A stretch of 64,000 nucleotides of DNA from Nocardia tengchongensis (GCF_018362975.1 NZ_CP074371.1:3968001-4032000); one strand, 5' to 3'. Counted from the first letter of the stretch, positions 1 through 10,306 are shown. Notes: a model not told the origin generated them from the letters alone. Numbers and translations are program-made.

Positions 1-777
1 CCAGTCGGGTTCGATGATGTCCACCAGGGTGAGGCCGGCGGCGACGATCTCGCGGACGCGGTCGCCGATGGTGCGGTGGTGCTCGACGTAGGTGGGTTCG
101 CCGTCGGGGCCCACCTCCACGTACGGGGTGCGGTCGAAATAGGGGATGGTGGCGCGCAGGCCGGCGGGGCCGGGGTCGTCGGGGAAGATCCAGCGCATGG
201 GGTGGTTGACGGAGAAGACCCAGCGGCCGCCCGGGCGCAGCACGCGGTGGACTTCACGCATCACCCGCGCGGAATCGGCGACGAAGGGGACGCCGCCGAA
301 CGCCGAGCAGGCCAGATCGAAGGACGCGTCGGCGAAGGGCAAATCCTCGGCGCCGGCCTGGACCAGGGGGACTCGCGGACCACCCGCGGCCATCGCGGCC
401 AGACCGCGGTCCAGCATCGAGCGCGAGATGTCCAGCCCGACCGGGTGCGCACCGTGCGAAGCCAGCCAACGCGAGCACGGGGCCGAGCCGCAGCCGATCT
501 CCAGGATCCGCTTTCCTTCTATATCACCGAGCAGATGCCAGTCACCCTCGTGCAATCCCTCCGGGCACCACACGAACTCACCGGCGGGGGAGTCCACGCC
601 CAGGAAGTCGGCGTGCGTGTCGTGGTAGGCCGCCGCGTCGGCGTCCCACCATTTGCGGCTGGCGCGCGCACTGGATTGCGAATCGACCTTGGCGCGGGTC
701 ACTCCCACCGTGCCGAGCAGGGCGTTGGCCTCGGCGTGCCGGGCGTCGTCGGGGGTGGCAGAGTGATCTTCGGACAT
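1..777 (-). CDS. Class I SAM-dependent methyltransferase (3' end off the window)
   Basis: The reading frame is open from an ATG at 777 on the minus strand to the left edge, giving 259 codons without a stop, so the C-terminus is missing. The glycine-rich SAM-binding motif I (LEIGCGSAP) lies near residue 90. It is followed by an acidic motif II (GLDIS), a motif with AGAEDLPFADASFD, and the LRPGGRWVFS strand typical of Methyltransf_11 enzymes. The N-terminus carries a WWDADAAAYHDTHADFLG segment found in actinobacterial members of this group. The substrate cannot be read from the sequence. It is divergent from rpsA. Confidence 0.85.
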   Translation of the reverse strand, partial: MSEDHSATPDDARHAEANALLGTVGVTRAKVDSQSSARASRKWWDADAAAYHDTHADFLGVDSPAGEFVWCPEGLHEGDWHLLGDIEGKRILEIGCGSAPCSRWLASHGAHPVGLDISRSMLDRGLAAMAAGGPRVPLVQAGAEDLPFADASFDLACSAFGGVPFVADSARVMREVHRVLRPGGRWVFSVNHPMRWIFPDDPGPAGLRATIPYFDRTPYVEVGPDGEPTYVEHHRTIGDRVREIVAAGLTLVDIIEPDW

Positions 778-1070
778 GGGCTCACCCTAGCGAGGGTTGC
801 GATGGGACCCATGTTTGCTTGGTACAACACCCGTCGCGTACGCTGTTTTCCGCGAGTGTCTTCTGTACCCGGTTTCTCGAGACCGCGTAGAGCAGACAAT
901 CGTGCTGTGAGTCCGCAAGCTGTCTTTGGAAGTTACAGCAGGGCAGCGTTGTGCACCGTCGCAGCGCGTGCTGTGCATGACAACGTTAGTTCCAACGCCT
1001 GCTGTTCGCAGCAATACCGAAAGTCCACATGTCCACTACCGACCACAATCCGTCCGGAGCCTCCCAACAC
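778..1070. other. Divergent intergenic region upstream of rpsA
   Basis: This 293-bp stretch separates the methyltransferase from rpsA and must hold both promoters. No convincing -35/-10 pair could be fixed by eye. A GGAG at 1056-1059 sits 11 bases before the ATG at 1071 and is the likely ribosome-binding site of rpsA. An in-frame ATG at 1029 lies inside the stretch and is an alternative rpsA start. Confidence 0.4.
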
Positions 1071-2535
1071 ATGCCCACCACTGTCACCTCGCCGCAGGTT
1101 GCCGTCAACGACATCGGCACTGCCGAGGACTTCCTCGCCGCCATCGACAAGACCATCAAGTACTTCAACGACGGAGATATCGTCGAAGGCACGATCGTCA
1201 AGGTCGATCGCGATGAGGTCCTTCTCGACATCGGTTACAAGACCGAAGGCGTGATCCCGTCTCGCGAACTGTCCATCAAGCACGATGTCGACCCCAATGA
1301 GGTCGTTTCCGTGGGCGATGAGGTCGAGGCCCTCGTTCTCACCAAGGAGGACAAGGAAGGCCGCCTGATCCTGTCGAAGAAGCGCGCTCAGTACGAGCGG
1401 GCTTGGGGCACGATCGAGGAGCTCAAGGAGAAGGACGAGGCCGTCAAGGGCACCGTCATCGAGGTCGTCAAGGGCGGCCTGATCCTGGACATCGGTCTGC
1501 GCGGCTTCCTCCCGGCTTCGCTGGTCGAGATGCGTCGCGTCCGCGACCTCCAGCCGTACGTCGGCAAGGAGATCGAGGCCAAGATCATCGAGCTCGACAA
1601 GAACCGCAACAACGTGGTCCTGTCGCGTCGCGCCTGGCTCGAGCAGACCAGTCCGAGGTCCGCAGCGAGTTCCTGCACCAGCTGCAGAAGGGCCAGGTCC
1701 GCAAGGGCGTCGTGTCCTCCATCGTCAACTTCGGTGCCTTCGTGGACCTGGGTGGCGTCGACGGCCTGGTGCACGTCTCCGAGCTGTCCTGGAAGCACAT
1801 CGACCACCCGTCCGAGGTTGTCGAGGTCGGCAACGAGGTCACCGTCGAGGTTCTCGACGTCGATCTCGACCGCGAGCGTGTCTCCCTGTCGCTCAAGGCG
1901 ACCCAGGAAGACCCGTGGCGTCAGTTCGCCCGCACCCACGCGATCGGCCAGATCGTCCCGGGTAAGGTCACCAAGCTGGTTCCGTTCGGTGCGTTCGTGC
2001 GCGTCGAAGAGGGCATCGAGGGCCTGGTGCACATCTCCGAGCTGGCCGAGCGCCACGTGGAGGTCCCGGACCAGGTCGTGGCCGTCGGCGACGACGCCAT
2101 GGTCAAGGTCATCGACATCGACCTCGAGCGTCGCCGGATCTCGCTGTCGCTGAAGCAGGCGAACGAGGACTACACCGCCGAGTTCGACCCGTCGAAGTAC
2201 GGCATGGCCGACAGCTACGACGACCAGGGCAACTACATCTTCCCGAGGGCTTCGACTCCGAGACCAACGAATGGCTCGAAGGTTTCGAGAAGCAGCGTGA
2301 AGAGTGGGAGACCCGGTACGCCGAGGCCGAGCGTCGCCACAAGATGCACACCGCTCAGATGGAGAAGATGGCCGCCGACGCCGCCGCCGAGGCTGCCAAC
2401 GGTGGACCGTCGAACTACTCCTCGGAGTCGGGCGCCCAGGCTGCCGCTTCGTCCTCCTCGGAGCCGGCCGGTGGCTCGCTCGCGAGCGATGCGCAGCTGG
2501 CCGCGCTGCGTGAGAAGCTGTCGGGCAACGCCTGA
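1071..2535 (+). CDS. rpsA: 30S ribosomal protein S1, with two single-base frameshifts in this sequence
   Basis: S1 holds mRNA on the 30S subunit through tandem OB-fold S1 domains. The product is close to M. tuberculosis RpsA: four S1 repeats, for example GDIVEGTIVKVDRDEVLLDI and RKGVVSSIVNFGAFVDLGG, then a C-terminal tail ending in LREKLSGNA. The frame breaks twice. Near 1651 the expected ACC CAG TCC reads ACC AGT CC, with one C missing. Near 2245 the expected CCG GAG GGC reads CCG AGG GC, with one G missing. Adding one base at each place restores full-length S1, so sequencing error is likely. The start at 1071 (MPTTVTSPQ) matches mycobacterial S1 and has a GGAG upstream; 1029 is the alternative. 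Confidence 0.95.
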
Positions 2536-2560
2536 TTCGCTGATCCGCGTTAAGCGATAA

Positions 2561-2600
2561 CGAAGGTCCCCTGGTCAATTGACCAGGGGACCTTCGTTTT
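2561..2600 (+). terminator. Rho-independent terminator of rpsA
   Basis: A perfect 16-bp inverted repeat (2561-2576 and 2581-2596) encloses an AATT loop and is followed directly by TTTT. It lies 26 bases after the rpsA stop. Confidence 0.93.
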
Positions 2601-2676
2601 GCGTTAATGACCCGGTTACGTTCGACGGGTTCAATGCACTGTCACTGTCACTTCTAGCGGAAGGTACTACCGGAGC

Positions 2677-4203
2677 ATGGGCGTGTTCGCCGGAGTCAAC
2701 AGGCGGGATTTCCTGGCGAAAGCCATGGCAGCGGGCGGTGCGGGCGCACTCGCCTCGATCGCCGGCCCGATCATCGAAAAGGCTTACGCCGCAGACCCGG
2801 CCGGCATGGGCGGACTCGGCGACATCGAGCACATCGTGCTGCTCATGCAGGAGAACCGCTCCTTCGACCACTACTTCGGCACCATGTCGGGCGTGCGCGG
2901 CTTCGACGACCCGTCCCCGGCCTGGAACCAGTACGGCTACACCCCCGGCGTCGGCCCCACCCCGGACGGCTTCCTCAACCCGTTCCGCCTCGACACCACC
3001 CGCGGCGCGACCCTCGACGGCGAATGCATCAACGACCCGGACCACAGCTGGGCGGCCATGCACAAGGCGTGGAACAACGGCCGCAACGACGGCTGGATGC
3101 CCATGTCGATCGCGTCGGTGGGCGCCGAAAACGGTCCTGCCGCAATGGGCTACTACACCCAGGCCGACATCCCCGTGCACTGGGACCTGGCCAATGCCTT
3201 CACCTTGCTGGACAACTACCACTGCTCGGTACTGGGCCCGACCGACCCCAACCGCCTCTACTGGATGTCGGCGACCATCGACCCGGACGGTCGCAACGGC
3301 GGCCCGCTGCTCGAGACGCCGACCCTGATCCCGCAGAACGCCTATAGCTGGCGGACCATGCCGGAGAATCTCTCCGATGCCGGGGTCAGCTGGAAGATCT
3401 ACAACAACCGCGACATCGGTCCACTGTCGTCGGTGCTCCTGGACGGCATGATGGGCTGCTTCAAGCAAGCCGCCGACCCGAATTCCGAACTGGCACGGCG
3501 CGGTAAGGCCCCGGCCTACCCGCAGGACTTCGCCGCCGATGTCGCCGCCAACCAGCTGCCGGCCGTGTCCTGGGTGATCCCGCCGCTGCTGAACTGTGAA
3601 CACCCCGCGCTGCCACCGGCTTTCGGCGCGGTCGGCATCATGCAGGTGCTCGACATCCTCACCTCGAATCCGGCGGTGTGGGAGAAGACCGCGCTGATCA
3701 TCAGCTACGACGAGAACGGCGGCTTCTTCGACCACGTCACCCCGCCGACAGCGCCCGCGGGCACGCCGGGGGAGTACGTCACCGTGCCGATCGACAAGAA
3801 GCACGAGGGCATCACCGGGCCGATCGGGCTCGGCTACCGGGTGCCGGGATTCGTCATCTCGCCCTACAGTCGGGGTGGCCTGGTCGCCTCGGAGACCTTC
3901 GACCACACCTCGCAGCTGCGACTCATCGAGCGCCGCTTCGGGGTCGACGTGCCCAACCTGACGGCGTGGCGGCGCAGCGTCACCGGCGATATGACCTCGG
4001 CCTTCGATTTCGGGTCGGGCCCGGATGCCTCGAAACCGGCGTTCGCGCCCGCGGATCGAAAGGTCAATGACGCGATCGCGCAGTGCGGCCCGAACATCGC
4101 GCTGGGCACCGCGACCGTCGGTACCCCGTATCCGGTGCCGCCGAACGCGATGCCCCGGCAGGATCCCGGCACCCGGCGGCGGCCCAGTGGCCTGATCGTG
4201 TAG
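2677..4203 (+). CDS. Tat-exported phospholipase C (phosphoesterase family)
   Basis: This 508-residue protein matches the length of mycobacterial PlcA-D. It begins with a twin-arginine signal (NRRDFLAK, residues 8-15) and a hydrophobic [15 protein letters not shown] stretch ending near AYAADP, so export by Tat is expected. The mature part opens with the family hallmark [20 protein letters not shown] and [10 protein letters not shown], and continues with [15 protein letters not shown] and [16 protein letters not shown], which carry metal-binding and catalytic residues of this acid-phosphatase-like fold. It should hydrolyse phospholipids outside the cytoplasm. It is monocistronic, between two strong terminators. 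A GTG at 2683 with GGAG 8 bases upstream is a plausible alternative start. Confidence 0.93.
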   Translation: MGVFAGVNRRDFLAKAMAAGGAGALASIAGPIIEKAYAADPAGMGGLGDIEHIVLLMQENRSFDHYFGTMSGVRGFDDPSPAWNQYGYTPGVGPTPDGFLNPFRLDTTRGATLDGECINDPDHSWAAMHKAWNNGRNDGWMPMSIASVGAENGPAAMGYYTQADIPVHWDLANAFTLLDNYHCSVLGPTDPNRLYWMSATIDPDGRNGGPLLETPTLIPQNAYSWRTMPENLSDAGVSWKIYNNRDIGPLSSVLLDGMMGCFKQAADPNSELARRGKAPAYPQDFAADVAANQLPAVSWVIPPLLNCEHPALPPAFGAVGIMQVLDILTSNPAVWEKTALIISYDENGGFFDHVTPPTAPAGTPGEYVTVPIDKKHEGITGPIGLGYRVPGFVISPYSRGGLVASETFDHTSQLRLIERRFGVDVPNLTAWRRSVTGDMTSAFDFGSGPDASKPAFAPADRKVNDAIAQCGPNIALGTATVGTPYPVPPNAMPRQDPGTRRRPSGLIV

Positions 4204-4259
4204 CCGATCCGGCGGCGCCGGGGTCATCACCGGTGCCGCATCGGGAGACACGCGCACAA

Positions 4260-4297
4260 CACAGTGGCTCGGTCCGGTTATGGACCGAGCCACTGTG
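4260..4297. terminator. Terminator hairpin after phospholipase C
   Basis: A perfect 16-bp stem (4260-4275 and 4282-4297) has a 6-base loop but no clear T-run on the plus side. It lies 56 bases after the phospholipase stop and may also serve the small minus-strand gene at 4372-4590. Confidence 0.8.
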
Positions 4298-4371
4298 CGT
4301 GTATGTGGCGAATCAGGGGGCGGTGCTGGATCTTCCGGCGTCGGCGCCGAGCGGGTCGGCGGTGCGCGGGG

Positions 4372-4590
4372 TCAGCCGGCGGTCGCGGGCACCCAGCGTC
4401 GGACGACGCCGGTCTCGGGTGTCGGTTTTCGCCTCGCCGTCGCGCTGTGCCGGGCCGGGCTGAACAACGCGGTCAGCCAGGACCGTCCGTGCTCGGCGAG
4501 AGCGGCTGCGACAGCGGGGATCTGGGTGCAATGCACCGTGCCCGCCAGGCCCAGACGGTGGCGACCCGTCTGGAGTTTCTTGGTGCCCAC
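4372..4590 (-). CDS. Small hypothetical protein, 72 aa
   Basis: The start is a GTG at 4590 with an AGAAGGA ribosome-binding site about six bases upstream, a strong signal for such a short frame. The protein is basic and contains GRHRLGLAGTVHCTQIPAVAAALAEHGRSWLTALF, a helix-forming core, then a basic tail. I recognise no family and see no signal peptide or membrane segment. It is convergent with the phospholipase and divergent from coaE. Confidence 0.5.
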   Translation of the reverse strand: MGTKKLQTGRHRLGLAGTVHCTQIPAVAAALAEHGRSWLTALFSPARHSATARRKPTPETGVVRRWVPATAG

Positions 4591-4861
4591 TGATATTCCT
4601 TCTCTTGCGTGTGAACCGGCCTAAGATCGCCTGGCGCGAACGATAGCCGAACAAAAGTGTGCCTTACCGAATTTTGCGGGGCGTGTGCCCCGGCGTGTCG
4701 GAATGTTGCCGACAAACGGTCGGGATTGGCCGGAAAAGTTGCGAAATGATCTCACCGGCATCACGGAACGGGCAAGGACTGTGCTTGCAGGTGAAAACCC
4801 CAGGCCGGCCCGGGTAACCCCGGCCGCTCACCGGAATCGGCGTCGGTGCAAGACTGGTCGA

Positions 4862-5827
4862 ATGTTGCGAATCGGTCTCACCGGAGGCATGGGCGCGGGC
4901 AAGTCCACCGTGGCCCGCATTCTCACCGAGCGCGGTGCCGTGCTCGTCGACAGCGATGTCATCGCGCGCGAGGTGGTCGCCCCCGGCAGCGCGGGCCTGG
5001 CCGCGCTCGCCGCCGCGTTCGGCGACGACATCCTCGCCGCGGACGGCAGCCTCGATCGACCCGCCCTGGCGGCCAAGGCCTTCGCCTCCGACGAGGCCCG
5101 CGCCACCCTCAACGGCATCACCCACCCGCTGGTCGGCAAGCGCACCGCCGAACTCATCGCGGCCGCGCCCGCCGACGGCATTGTGGTGCAGGACATTCCG
5201 CTGCTGGTGGAGAACGGCCTGGCCCCGTTCATGAACCTGGTGGTCATCGTGGACGCCGCCGAGGAGACCCGGCTGCGCCGGCTGGTGGAGTTCCGCGGCA
5301 TCGACGAGGCCGACGCCCGCGCCCGCATCGCCGCCCAGGCCACCGACGCCCAGCGGCGCGCCGCCGCCGACGTCCTGCTCGACAACAATGGCGCGAGCGG
5401 CCTGATCGACGCCGAGGTGCACCGGCTGTGGGACGAGCGCCTGATCCCGTTCGAGCGCAATCTGCGCACCCGCACGCCCGCCGCCCGGCCGGAACTGCCC
5501 GTGGCAGAAGCGAATCCGGAATGGTTCGCGCAGGCGCGGCGGGTGATCGCGCGGCTCGCGGTGGCGTGCGGCGCGGACGCGGCGAGCATCGACCACATCG
5601 GGCCGACCGCGGTGCCCGGCAAGCCGGCCGCCGATGTCCTCGACATCCGGATCACGGTCGCGGCCGGCGTCACCGCCGAGGCGCTGCGGGATCGCCTGGC
5701 GGACATCGGTTTTCCGCCGGTCGCCGCGGACGACCCGATCGCCGCGGAGGTGCGGCTCGGGGCGGGGGAGCGGTTGCACGCCAACACCGATCCGGGGCGT
5801 GCGGTCAATCTGATCGTCGGCGACTGA
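4862..5827 (+). CDS. coaE: Dephospho-CoA kinase with a truncated GrpB-like C-terminal domain
   Basis: CoaE phosphorylates dephospho-CoA, the last step of CoA synthesis. The start [16 protein letters not shown] places the P-loop at residues 8-15. The kinase core follows, with [11 protein letters not shown], the substrate-binding region and [11 protein letters not shown], to about residue 200. A second domain from about residue 220 ([31 protein letters not shown]) is the UPF0157/GrpB fold that mycobacterial CoaE also carries. Here it stops early at RAVNLIVGD, about 60 residues short of the usual domain, and a terminator follows within 12 bases, so the truncation looks fixed rather than accidental. 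The other reading frames do not continue the domain. Confidence 0.92.
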   Translation: MLRIGLTGGMGAGKSTVARILTERGAVLVDSDVIAREVVAPGSAGLAALAAAFGDDILAADGSLDRPALAAKAFASDEARATLNGITHPLVGKRTAELIAAAPADGIVVQDIPLLVENGLAPFMNLVVIVDAAEETRLRRLVEFRGIDEADARARIAAQATDAQRRAAADVLLDNNGASGLIDAEVHRLWDERLIPFERNLRTRTPAARPELPVAEANPEWFAQARRVIARLAVACGADAASIDHIGPTAVPGKPAADVLDIRITVAAGVTAEALRDRLADIGFPPVAADDPIAAEVRLGAGERLHANTDPGRAVNLIVGD

Positions 5828-5838
5828 ATCGACGAGTC

Positions 5839-5872
5839 GGGGCCGTCCACACTCCTCGGTGTGGGCGGCCCC
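5839..5872. terminator. Bidirectional terminator between coaE and DUF402 gene
   Basis: A 14-bp stem with one G-T wobble (5839-5852 and 5859-5872) around a 6-base loop lies between the convergent stops of coaE and the DUF402 gene. Confidence 0.82.
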
Positions 5873-5884
5873 GCATGCGTCGGT

Positions 5885-6421
5885 CTACATCCAGGTCAGG
5901 GTGATGCCCTGGGCGGCCAGCCAGGCTTCGAAACTGTGGCCGTGCGCGGCGATTCCGTCGATCGTCGCGGTGGCCGACTCGATGGCCTGCTGGGCCTCGG
6001 TCAGGGTCAGATAGTCGGCGGCGTGGGCGGCGAGCAGCTCGTCCACATCGAGCAGCTCCACCTCGCGGCCCTGGCGCACCACCAGGTCGAGATAGTGGTC
6101 GACCGACTTCCACCGCTTGGGTCCGACCTGCGCGAATTCGCCGATGTCGATGTAGTAGTCCTGGTCGCGCAGGTGCGCGGGGGTGAAGTGGAAGACGGTG
6201 GCGCGCAGCGACACGCTGGGCAGCAGCCAGGATTCGATGTAGTGGAATTCGGGATGGTCGGAGGTGCGGGCCATGTACAGCCCCCACGGCTCCACCTGGT
6301 ATCGCTCGACCTGCCGCACGAAACCCTTGGGATCGATATTGGTGAGCTCGTCGATATTGAAGTACTCCACCTTGGGTCGGTGTAGATCCACCGCGGGTGC
6401 GCGAGTCATGCCATTCAGCAT
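5885..6421 (-). CDS. DUF402 domain-containing protein (copy 1)
   Basis: This 178-residue protein has the DUF402 (FomD-like) core: the WGLYMARTSDHPEFHYIESWLLP strand pair, a DQDYYIDIGEF acidic metal-site segment and DHYLDLVV. It is the positional equivalent of M. tuberculosis Rv1632c, between coaE and uvrB. DUF402 proteins related to FomD and NtdP are phosphohydrolases using divalent metals, but the substrate of this branch is not known to me. A second copy lies at 7154-7738. A methionine at 6409 is an alternative start. Confidence 0.85.
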   Translation of the reverse strand: MLNGMTRAPAVDLHRPKVEYFNIDELTNIDPKGFVRQVERYQVEPWGLYMARTSDHPEFHYIESWLLPSVSLRATVFHFTPAHLRDQDYYIDIGEFAQVGPKRWKSVDHYLDLVVRQGREVELLDVDELLAAHAADYLTLTEAQQAIESATATIDGIAAHGHSFEAWLAAQGITLTWM

Positions 6422-6620
6422 CGCGTGTCCGGCGGCGGTCGTCCAGGGGAGCGATCGTGGCGTCGCTCGCAGATTGCTGGAATCGGGGCCGAGCGGGGCG
6501 AATATTCAGAAAACACTATCTGAAGCGTGCATGTTTCGCTATTGTTCGGTTGCGCTGTATCGTCGCGCACGACGACCCGCCGGACGTGGGCGGGCGACTC
6601 AACCGTAAGGGAATACCTGC

Positions 6621-7085
6621 ATGAGCGAACAGAAAACCCGTGCCCGCCGGCTCGGCATGGGCGTCACGACCTTCGGCGCGGTAGCCGGGACCATCATCCT
6701 GGCCGCGCCTCAGGCCGGCGCGTGGCCGACCGGCCTGGAAGTTTCCGGCACCAGCCACAATGTCGGCTGCTCCTACACGCTGACCGCGAGCATCGACGTC
6801 GACCGCCTGCTGTCGGTGGCCTTCCGGGACAACGGGTCCGAGCTCCCCGGCAGCCCCGTGACCCCGTCGCTGCTGAGCGGCAAGGTCACCATCAACTGGA
6901 CGCCGAGCACGGCGGGCAAGCACACGCTGACCGTTACCCAGACCCTGATCTCGAAGTCGATCGACGTCGATGTGGCGCCGGCCAACCCGCTGACCAGCAC
7001 CGGCAGCGTCGGCTGTGGTCTGAGCGGCGGCTCGAGCAACCTGATCCCGAGCCTGTCGGGCCTGCTGCCGAGCATCTCCGGCTAG
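6621..7085 (+). CDS. Secreted hypothetical protein with a beta-sandwich-like core
   Basis: The 154-residue product begins with a basic segment (MSEQKTRARRLG), a hydrophobic stretch (GVTTFGAVAGTIILAAP) and a cleavage site near AGAWP, so it is very likely secreted. The mature part has two cysteines (NVGCSYT and SVGCGLS) that could form a disulphide. Alternating strands such as VTINWTPSTAGKHTLTVTQTL resemble bacterial Ig-like or Fn3 folds. The C-terminus is Ser/Leu/Gly-rich. I recognise no named family. It sits alone between two minus-strand DUF402 paralogues and ends at a strong hairpin. Confidence 0.78.
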   Translation: MSEQKTRARRLGMGVTTFGAVAGTIILAAPQAGAWPTGLEVSGTSHNVGCSYTLTASIDVDRLLSVAFRDNGSELPGSPVTPSLLSGKVTINWTPSTAGKHTLTVTQTLISKSIDVDVAPANPLTSTGSVGCGLSGGSSNLIPSLSGLLPSISG

Positions 7086-7114
7086 TCGGAGGGCGGAGAT
7101 CCCCGCATCGCATA

Positions 7115-7144
7115 CGCCCGGTCCGGGCTCATCCGGACCGGGCG
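7115..7144. terminator. Terminator hairpin between secreted protein and DUF402 copy 2
   Basis: A perfect 12-bp stem (7115-7126 and 7133-7144) with a 6-base loop lies between convergent stop codons and serves both genes. Confidence 0.85.
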
Positions 7145-7153
7145 TTGTCGCGT

Positions 7154-7738
7154 TCAGAGCCAGGTGAGGGTGATGCCCTGCCCGGCCAGCCAGCGGTCGA
7201 CGTCGTGACTGCAGGCCGCCAGGCCGTCCACCACGGCCGCGGCCCGCTCGATGGCCTGATGGGTGCGCGCGGTGTCGAACTGTCCCGCGGCGTGCGCGGT
7301 CAGCAGGTCGTCGATGCCGAGCAGCTCGGGCGCGCGGCCGGGGCGGGCCACCACGTGCAGGTAGTGACTCTCGGCCCGCCACTTCTTGTTCTCGCACGGG
7401 CCGTAGTCGCCGATGTCGAGGTAGTGGGTCTGCGTCCGATCGTGGCCCGGGCGCAGGTGATAGACCGTGGCGCGCAGCGACAACTCGGGCAGCAGCCAGG
7501 ACTCGACGTAGTGGTAGCGCGGATTGTCCACTGTCCGTTCGATATACAGACCGAACGGTTCGGTGTGTATGCGCTCCACGGGATGCAGAAACCCGCGATA
7601 ATCGGTCCACGACAGATCCGCGAGATTGAAGTATTCGAGCCTGGGGCGATGCGGGGACACCGTGGGAGTGTCATCGGTCGTCCGGTGCGGGCGCGCGCCA
7701 TTGGTGGAATTCCGCTGCGGCGTAAACAAACCGGTCAT
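7154..7738 (-). CDS. DUF402 domain-containing protein (copy 2)
   Basis: This 194-residue protein is a clear paralogue of the product of 5885-6421. It shares [34 protein letters not shown], a [10 protein letters not shown] metal-site segment and the same C-terminal ending GITLTWL. Its N-terminus is about 25 residues longer and low in complexity. The arrangement suggests a local duplication of the backbone DUF402 gene with the secreted-protein gene caught between the copies. The start at 7738 has an AGAGGCAGGG element upstream. Confidence 0.84.
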   Translation of the reverse strand: MTGLFTPQRNSTNGARPHRTTDDTPTVSPHRPRLEYFNLADLSWTDYRGFLHPVERIHTEPFGLYIERTVDNPRYHYVESWLLPELSLRATVYHLRPGHDRTQTHYLDIGDYGPCENKKWRAESHYLHVVARPGRAPELLGIDDLLTAHAAGQFDTARTHQAIERAAAVVDGLAACSHDVDRWLAGQGITLTWL

Positions 7739-8051
7739 CGCCCTGCCTCTTTTCGAATCGTGCGACCAGCGAGCTCAGAGTACACCTGGAACGTGGGATT
7801 CAAACCGTCGTGAACGGACTGAGATCTACGCGACACCGCGACGCGCCGGTGACGTGAAATCCCTTGGGGTAACGGTCAATTCGGACATGGGAAGTTCTTT
7901 ACCGAATTGAGTACCGGACTAGAGAATTCGTTGCGAGATCGCTCCCGGATGGGCTCCGCGCGCGGGCAGTCATCACCCCACGACGCGGTGATAGTGACCG
8001 CGGACACCGGGCCGATCCGCCGTCGGCGAACAGAGGAGCGGCGCCGGGAAC
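7739..8051. other. Intergenic region upstream of uvrB
   Basis: This 313-bp stretch holds no gene that I can support. It contains the divergent promoter region of DUF402 copy 2, and the uvrB promoter follows directly at 8052. Confidence 0.4.
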
Positions 8052-8074
8052 TTGTCGGTGGGGCGTCCTAGGCT
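8052..8074 (+). promoter_or_regulatory. PafBC-type (LexA-independent) DNA-damage promoter of uvrB
   Basis: The sequence reads TTGTCGGTG, eight bases, then TAGGCT. This fits the mycobacterial RecA-independent damage promoter consensus TTGTCRGTG-N8-TAnnnT. The -10 ends 6 bases before the ATG at 8081, so the transcript should start at or very near the start codon and be leaderless. Confidence 0.82.
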
Positions 8075-8080
8075 GGTGCC

Positions 8081-10246
8081 ATGGCTTTCGCAACCGAGAT
8101 CCCGGACGACCTGCCGCTGGCCCATTCCGAACATCGGCCCATCGGCGAGGTCGAGCGGACCGACAGCCAGTTCCAGGTGGTCAGCGAACACGTTCCCGCC
8201 GGTGACCAGCCGGCCGCCATCGAGGAGCTCGAGCGCCGGATCCGGGCGGGGGAGAAGGACGTGGTGCTGCTGGGTGCCACCGGTACCGGCAAGTCCGCCA
8301 CCACGGCCTGGCTGATCGAGCGATTGCAGCGCCCGACCCTGGTCATGGCGCCGAACAAGACGCTGGCCGCGCAGCTGGCCAACGAGCTGCGCGAGATGCT
8401 GCCCAACAACGCGGTCGAGTACTTCGTCTCGTACTACGACTACTACCAGCCCGAGGCGTACATCGCCCAGACCGATACCTACATCGAGAAGGACAGCTCG
8501 ATCAACGACGACGTGGAGCGGCTGCGCCACTCGGCGACCTCGAGCCTGCTCTCGCGCCGCGACGTGGTCGTGGTCGCGTCGGTGTCGTGTATCTACGGCC
8601 TCGGCACGCCGCAGTCCTATCTGGATCGGTCGGTGCAGCTGGAGGTGGGCACCGAGATCGATCGGGACCGGCTGCTGCGATTGCTGGTCGACGTGCAATA
8701 CACCCGCAACGACATGTCGTTCACCCGCGGCAGTTTCCGGGTCCGCGGCGACACCGTCGAAATCATTCCCTCGTACGAGGAATTGGCGGTGCGCATCGAA
8801 TTCTTCGGCGACGAGATCGAGGCGCTCTACTATCTGCATCCGCTCACCGGTGATGTGGTGCGGCAGGTGGATATGGTCCGCATTTTCCCGGCCACCCATT
8901 ATGTGGCGGGTCCGGACCGGATGGAGCGCGCGGTGCGCGACATCGAAGCCGAACTCGAGACGCGGCTCGCCGATTTGGAGAAGCAGGGCAAATTGCTGGA
9001 GGCGCAACGGCTTCGGATGCGCACCCAATACGACCTGGAGATGATCAAGCAGGTCGGTTTCTGCTCGGGCATCGAGAATTATTCGCGGCATATCGACGGC
9101 CGCGCGGCCGGCACCGCCCCGGCCACCCTGCTGGATTACTTCCCCGAGGATTTCCTGCTCGTCATCGACGAATCGCATGTGACCGTCCCGCAGATCGGCG
9201 GCATGTACGAGGGCGACATGTCGCGCAAGCGGAACCTGGTCGAGTACGGCTTCCGGCTCCCGTCGGCGGTGGACAACCGGCCGCTCACCTGGGAGGAGTT
9301 CGCCGACCGGATCGGGCAGGCGGTGTACCTGTCGGCCACACCCGGCCCCTACGAATTGGGCCGGACCGGAGGCGAATTCGTCGAGCAGGTCATTCGCCCG
9401 ACGGGTCTGGTGGATCCGCACGTGGAGGTCAAACCGACCAAGGGGCAGATCGACGATCTGGTGCACGAGATCCGGCTGCGGACCGAACGCGACGAACGCG
9501 TCCTGGTCACCACGCTGACCAAGAAGATGGCCGAGGATCTCACCGACTATCTGCTGGGACTCGGTGTGCGGGTGCGCTATCTGCACTCGGAGATCGATAC
9601 GCTGCGCCGCGTCGAATTGCTGCGGCAGTTGCGGCTGGGCGAATACGACGTACTGGTCGGCATCAACTTGCTGCGTGAGGGTCTGGACCTGCCCGAGGTC
9701 TCGCTGGTCGCCATTCTGGACGCGGACAAGGAGGGCTTCCTGCGCTCCTCCACCAGCCTCATCCAGACCATCGGCCGCGCGGCGCGCAATGTGTCCGGTG
9801 AAGTCCACATGTACGCGGACAAGATCACCGACTCCATGCGCCACGCCATCGACGAGACCGAGCGCCGCCGCGCCAAGCAGGTCGCCTACAACGAGGAACG
9901 CGGCATCGACCCGAAACCCTTGCGCAAGAAGATCGCCGACATTCTCGACCAGGTGTACCGCGAGGCCGAGGAGACCGAGGTCGAGGTGGGCGGCTCGGGC
10001 CGCAATGCCAGCCGCGGCCGTCGCGCCCAGGGCGAGCCCGGCCGGGCGGTCAGCGCGGGCGTCTACGAGGGTCGCGACGTGAAGAACATGCCGCGCGCCG
10101 AACTAGCCGACCTGATCAAGGACATGACCGCGCAGATGATGAACGCGGCCCGCGAGCTCCAGTTCGAGCTGGCCGGCCGCCTCCGCGACGAGATCGCCGA
10201 CCTCAAGAAGGAACTGCGCGGCATGGACGCCGCCGGACTGTCGTGA
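8081..10246 (+). CDS. uvrB: Excinuclease ABC subunit B
   Basis: UvrB is the damage-verifying helicase-like subunit of nucleotide excision repair, working with UvrA (22109-25111) and UvrC. The 721-residue protein has the Walker [12 protein letters not shown] near residue 66, the beta-hairpin region [21 protein letters not shown] that clamps [20 protein letters not shown], helicase motifs V and VI ([22 protein letters not shown]) and a C-terminal UVR motif near residue 685 that contacts UvrC. No ribosome-binding site precedes the ATG, in line with a leaderless message from the damage promoter. Confidence 0.97.
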   Translation: MAFATEIPDDLPLAHSEHRPIGEVERTDSQFQVVSEHVPAGDQPAAIEELERRIRAGEKDVVLLGATGTGKSATTAWLIERLQRPTLVMAPNKTLAAQLANELREMLPNNAVEYFVSYYDYYQPEAYIAQTDTYIEKDSSINDDVERLRHSATSSLLSRRDVVVVASVSCIYGLGTPQSYLDRSVQLEVGTEIDRDRLLRLLVDVQYTRNDMSFTRGSFRVRGDTVEIIPSYEELAVRIEFFGDEIEALYYLHPLTGDVVRQVDMVRIFPATHYVAGPDRMERAVRDIEAELETRLADLEKQGKLLEAQRLRMRTQYDLEMIKQVGFCSGIENYSRHIDGRAAGTAPATLLDYFPEDFLLVIDESHVTVPQIGGMYEGDMSRKRNLVEYGFRLPSAVDNRPLTWEEFADRIGQAVYLSATPGPYELGRTGGEFVEQVIRPTGLVDPHVEVKPTKGQIDDLVHEIRLRTERDERVLVTTLTKKMAEDLTDYLLGLGVRVRYLHSEIDTLRRVELLRQLRLGEYDVLVGINLLREGLDLPEVSLVAILDADKEGFLRSSTSLIQTIGRAARNVSGEVHMYADKITDSMRHAIDETERRRAKQVAYNEERGIDPKPLRKKIADILDQVYREAEETEVEVGGSGRNASRGRRAQGEPGRAVSAGVYEGRDVKNMPRAELADLIKDMTAQMMNAARELQFELAGRLRDEIADLKKELRGMDAAGLS

Positions 10247-10306
10247 GGCGTCCGACCTTTGGCGTGAAATCGAATGCCAGCGTGACAACTGATTTCGGTG
10301 CGGTGG

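Noticed and set aside
1640..2260. Programmed ribosomal frameshifting in rpsA
   Set aside because: There are two shifts, no slippery heptamer or downstream structure that I can see, and no known precedent in rpsA. Loss of one base in a short C or G run explains both.
2575..4293. A 572-codon open frame antisense to the phospholipase C gene
   Set aside because: It is an open antisense frame of the kind common in high-GC DNA. Its protein has no recognisable motif and is rich in Arg, Gly and Val, while the plus strand encodes a full, conserved enzyme.
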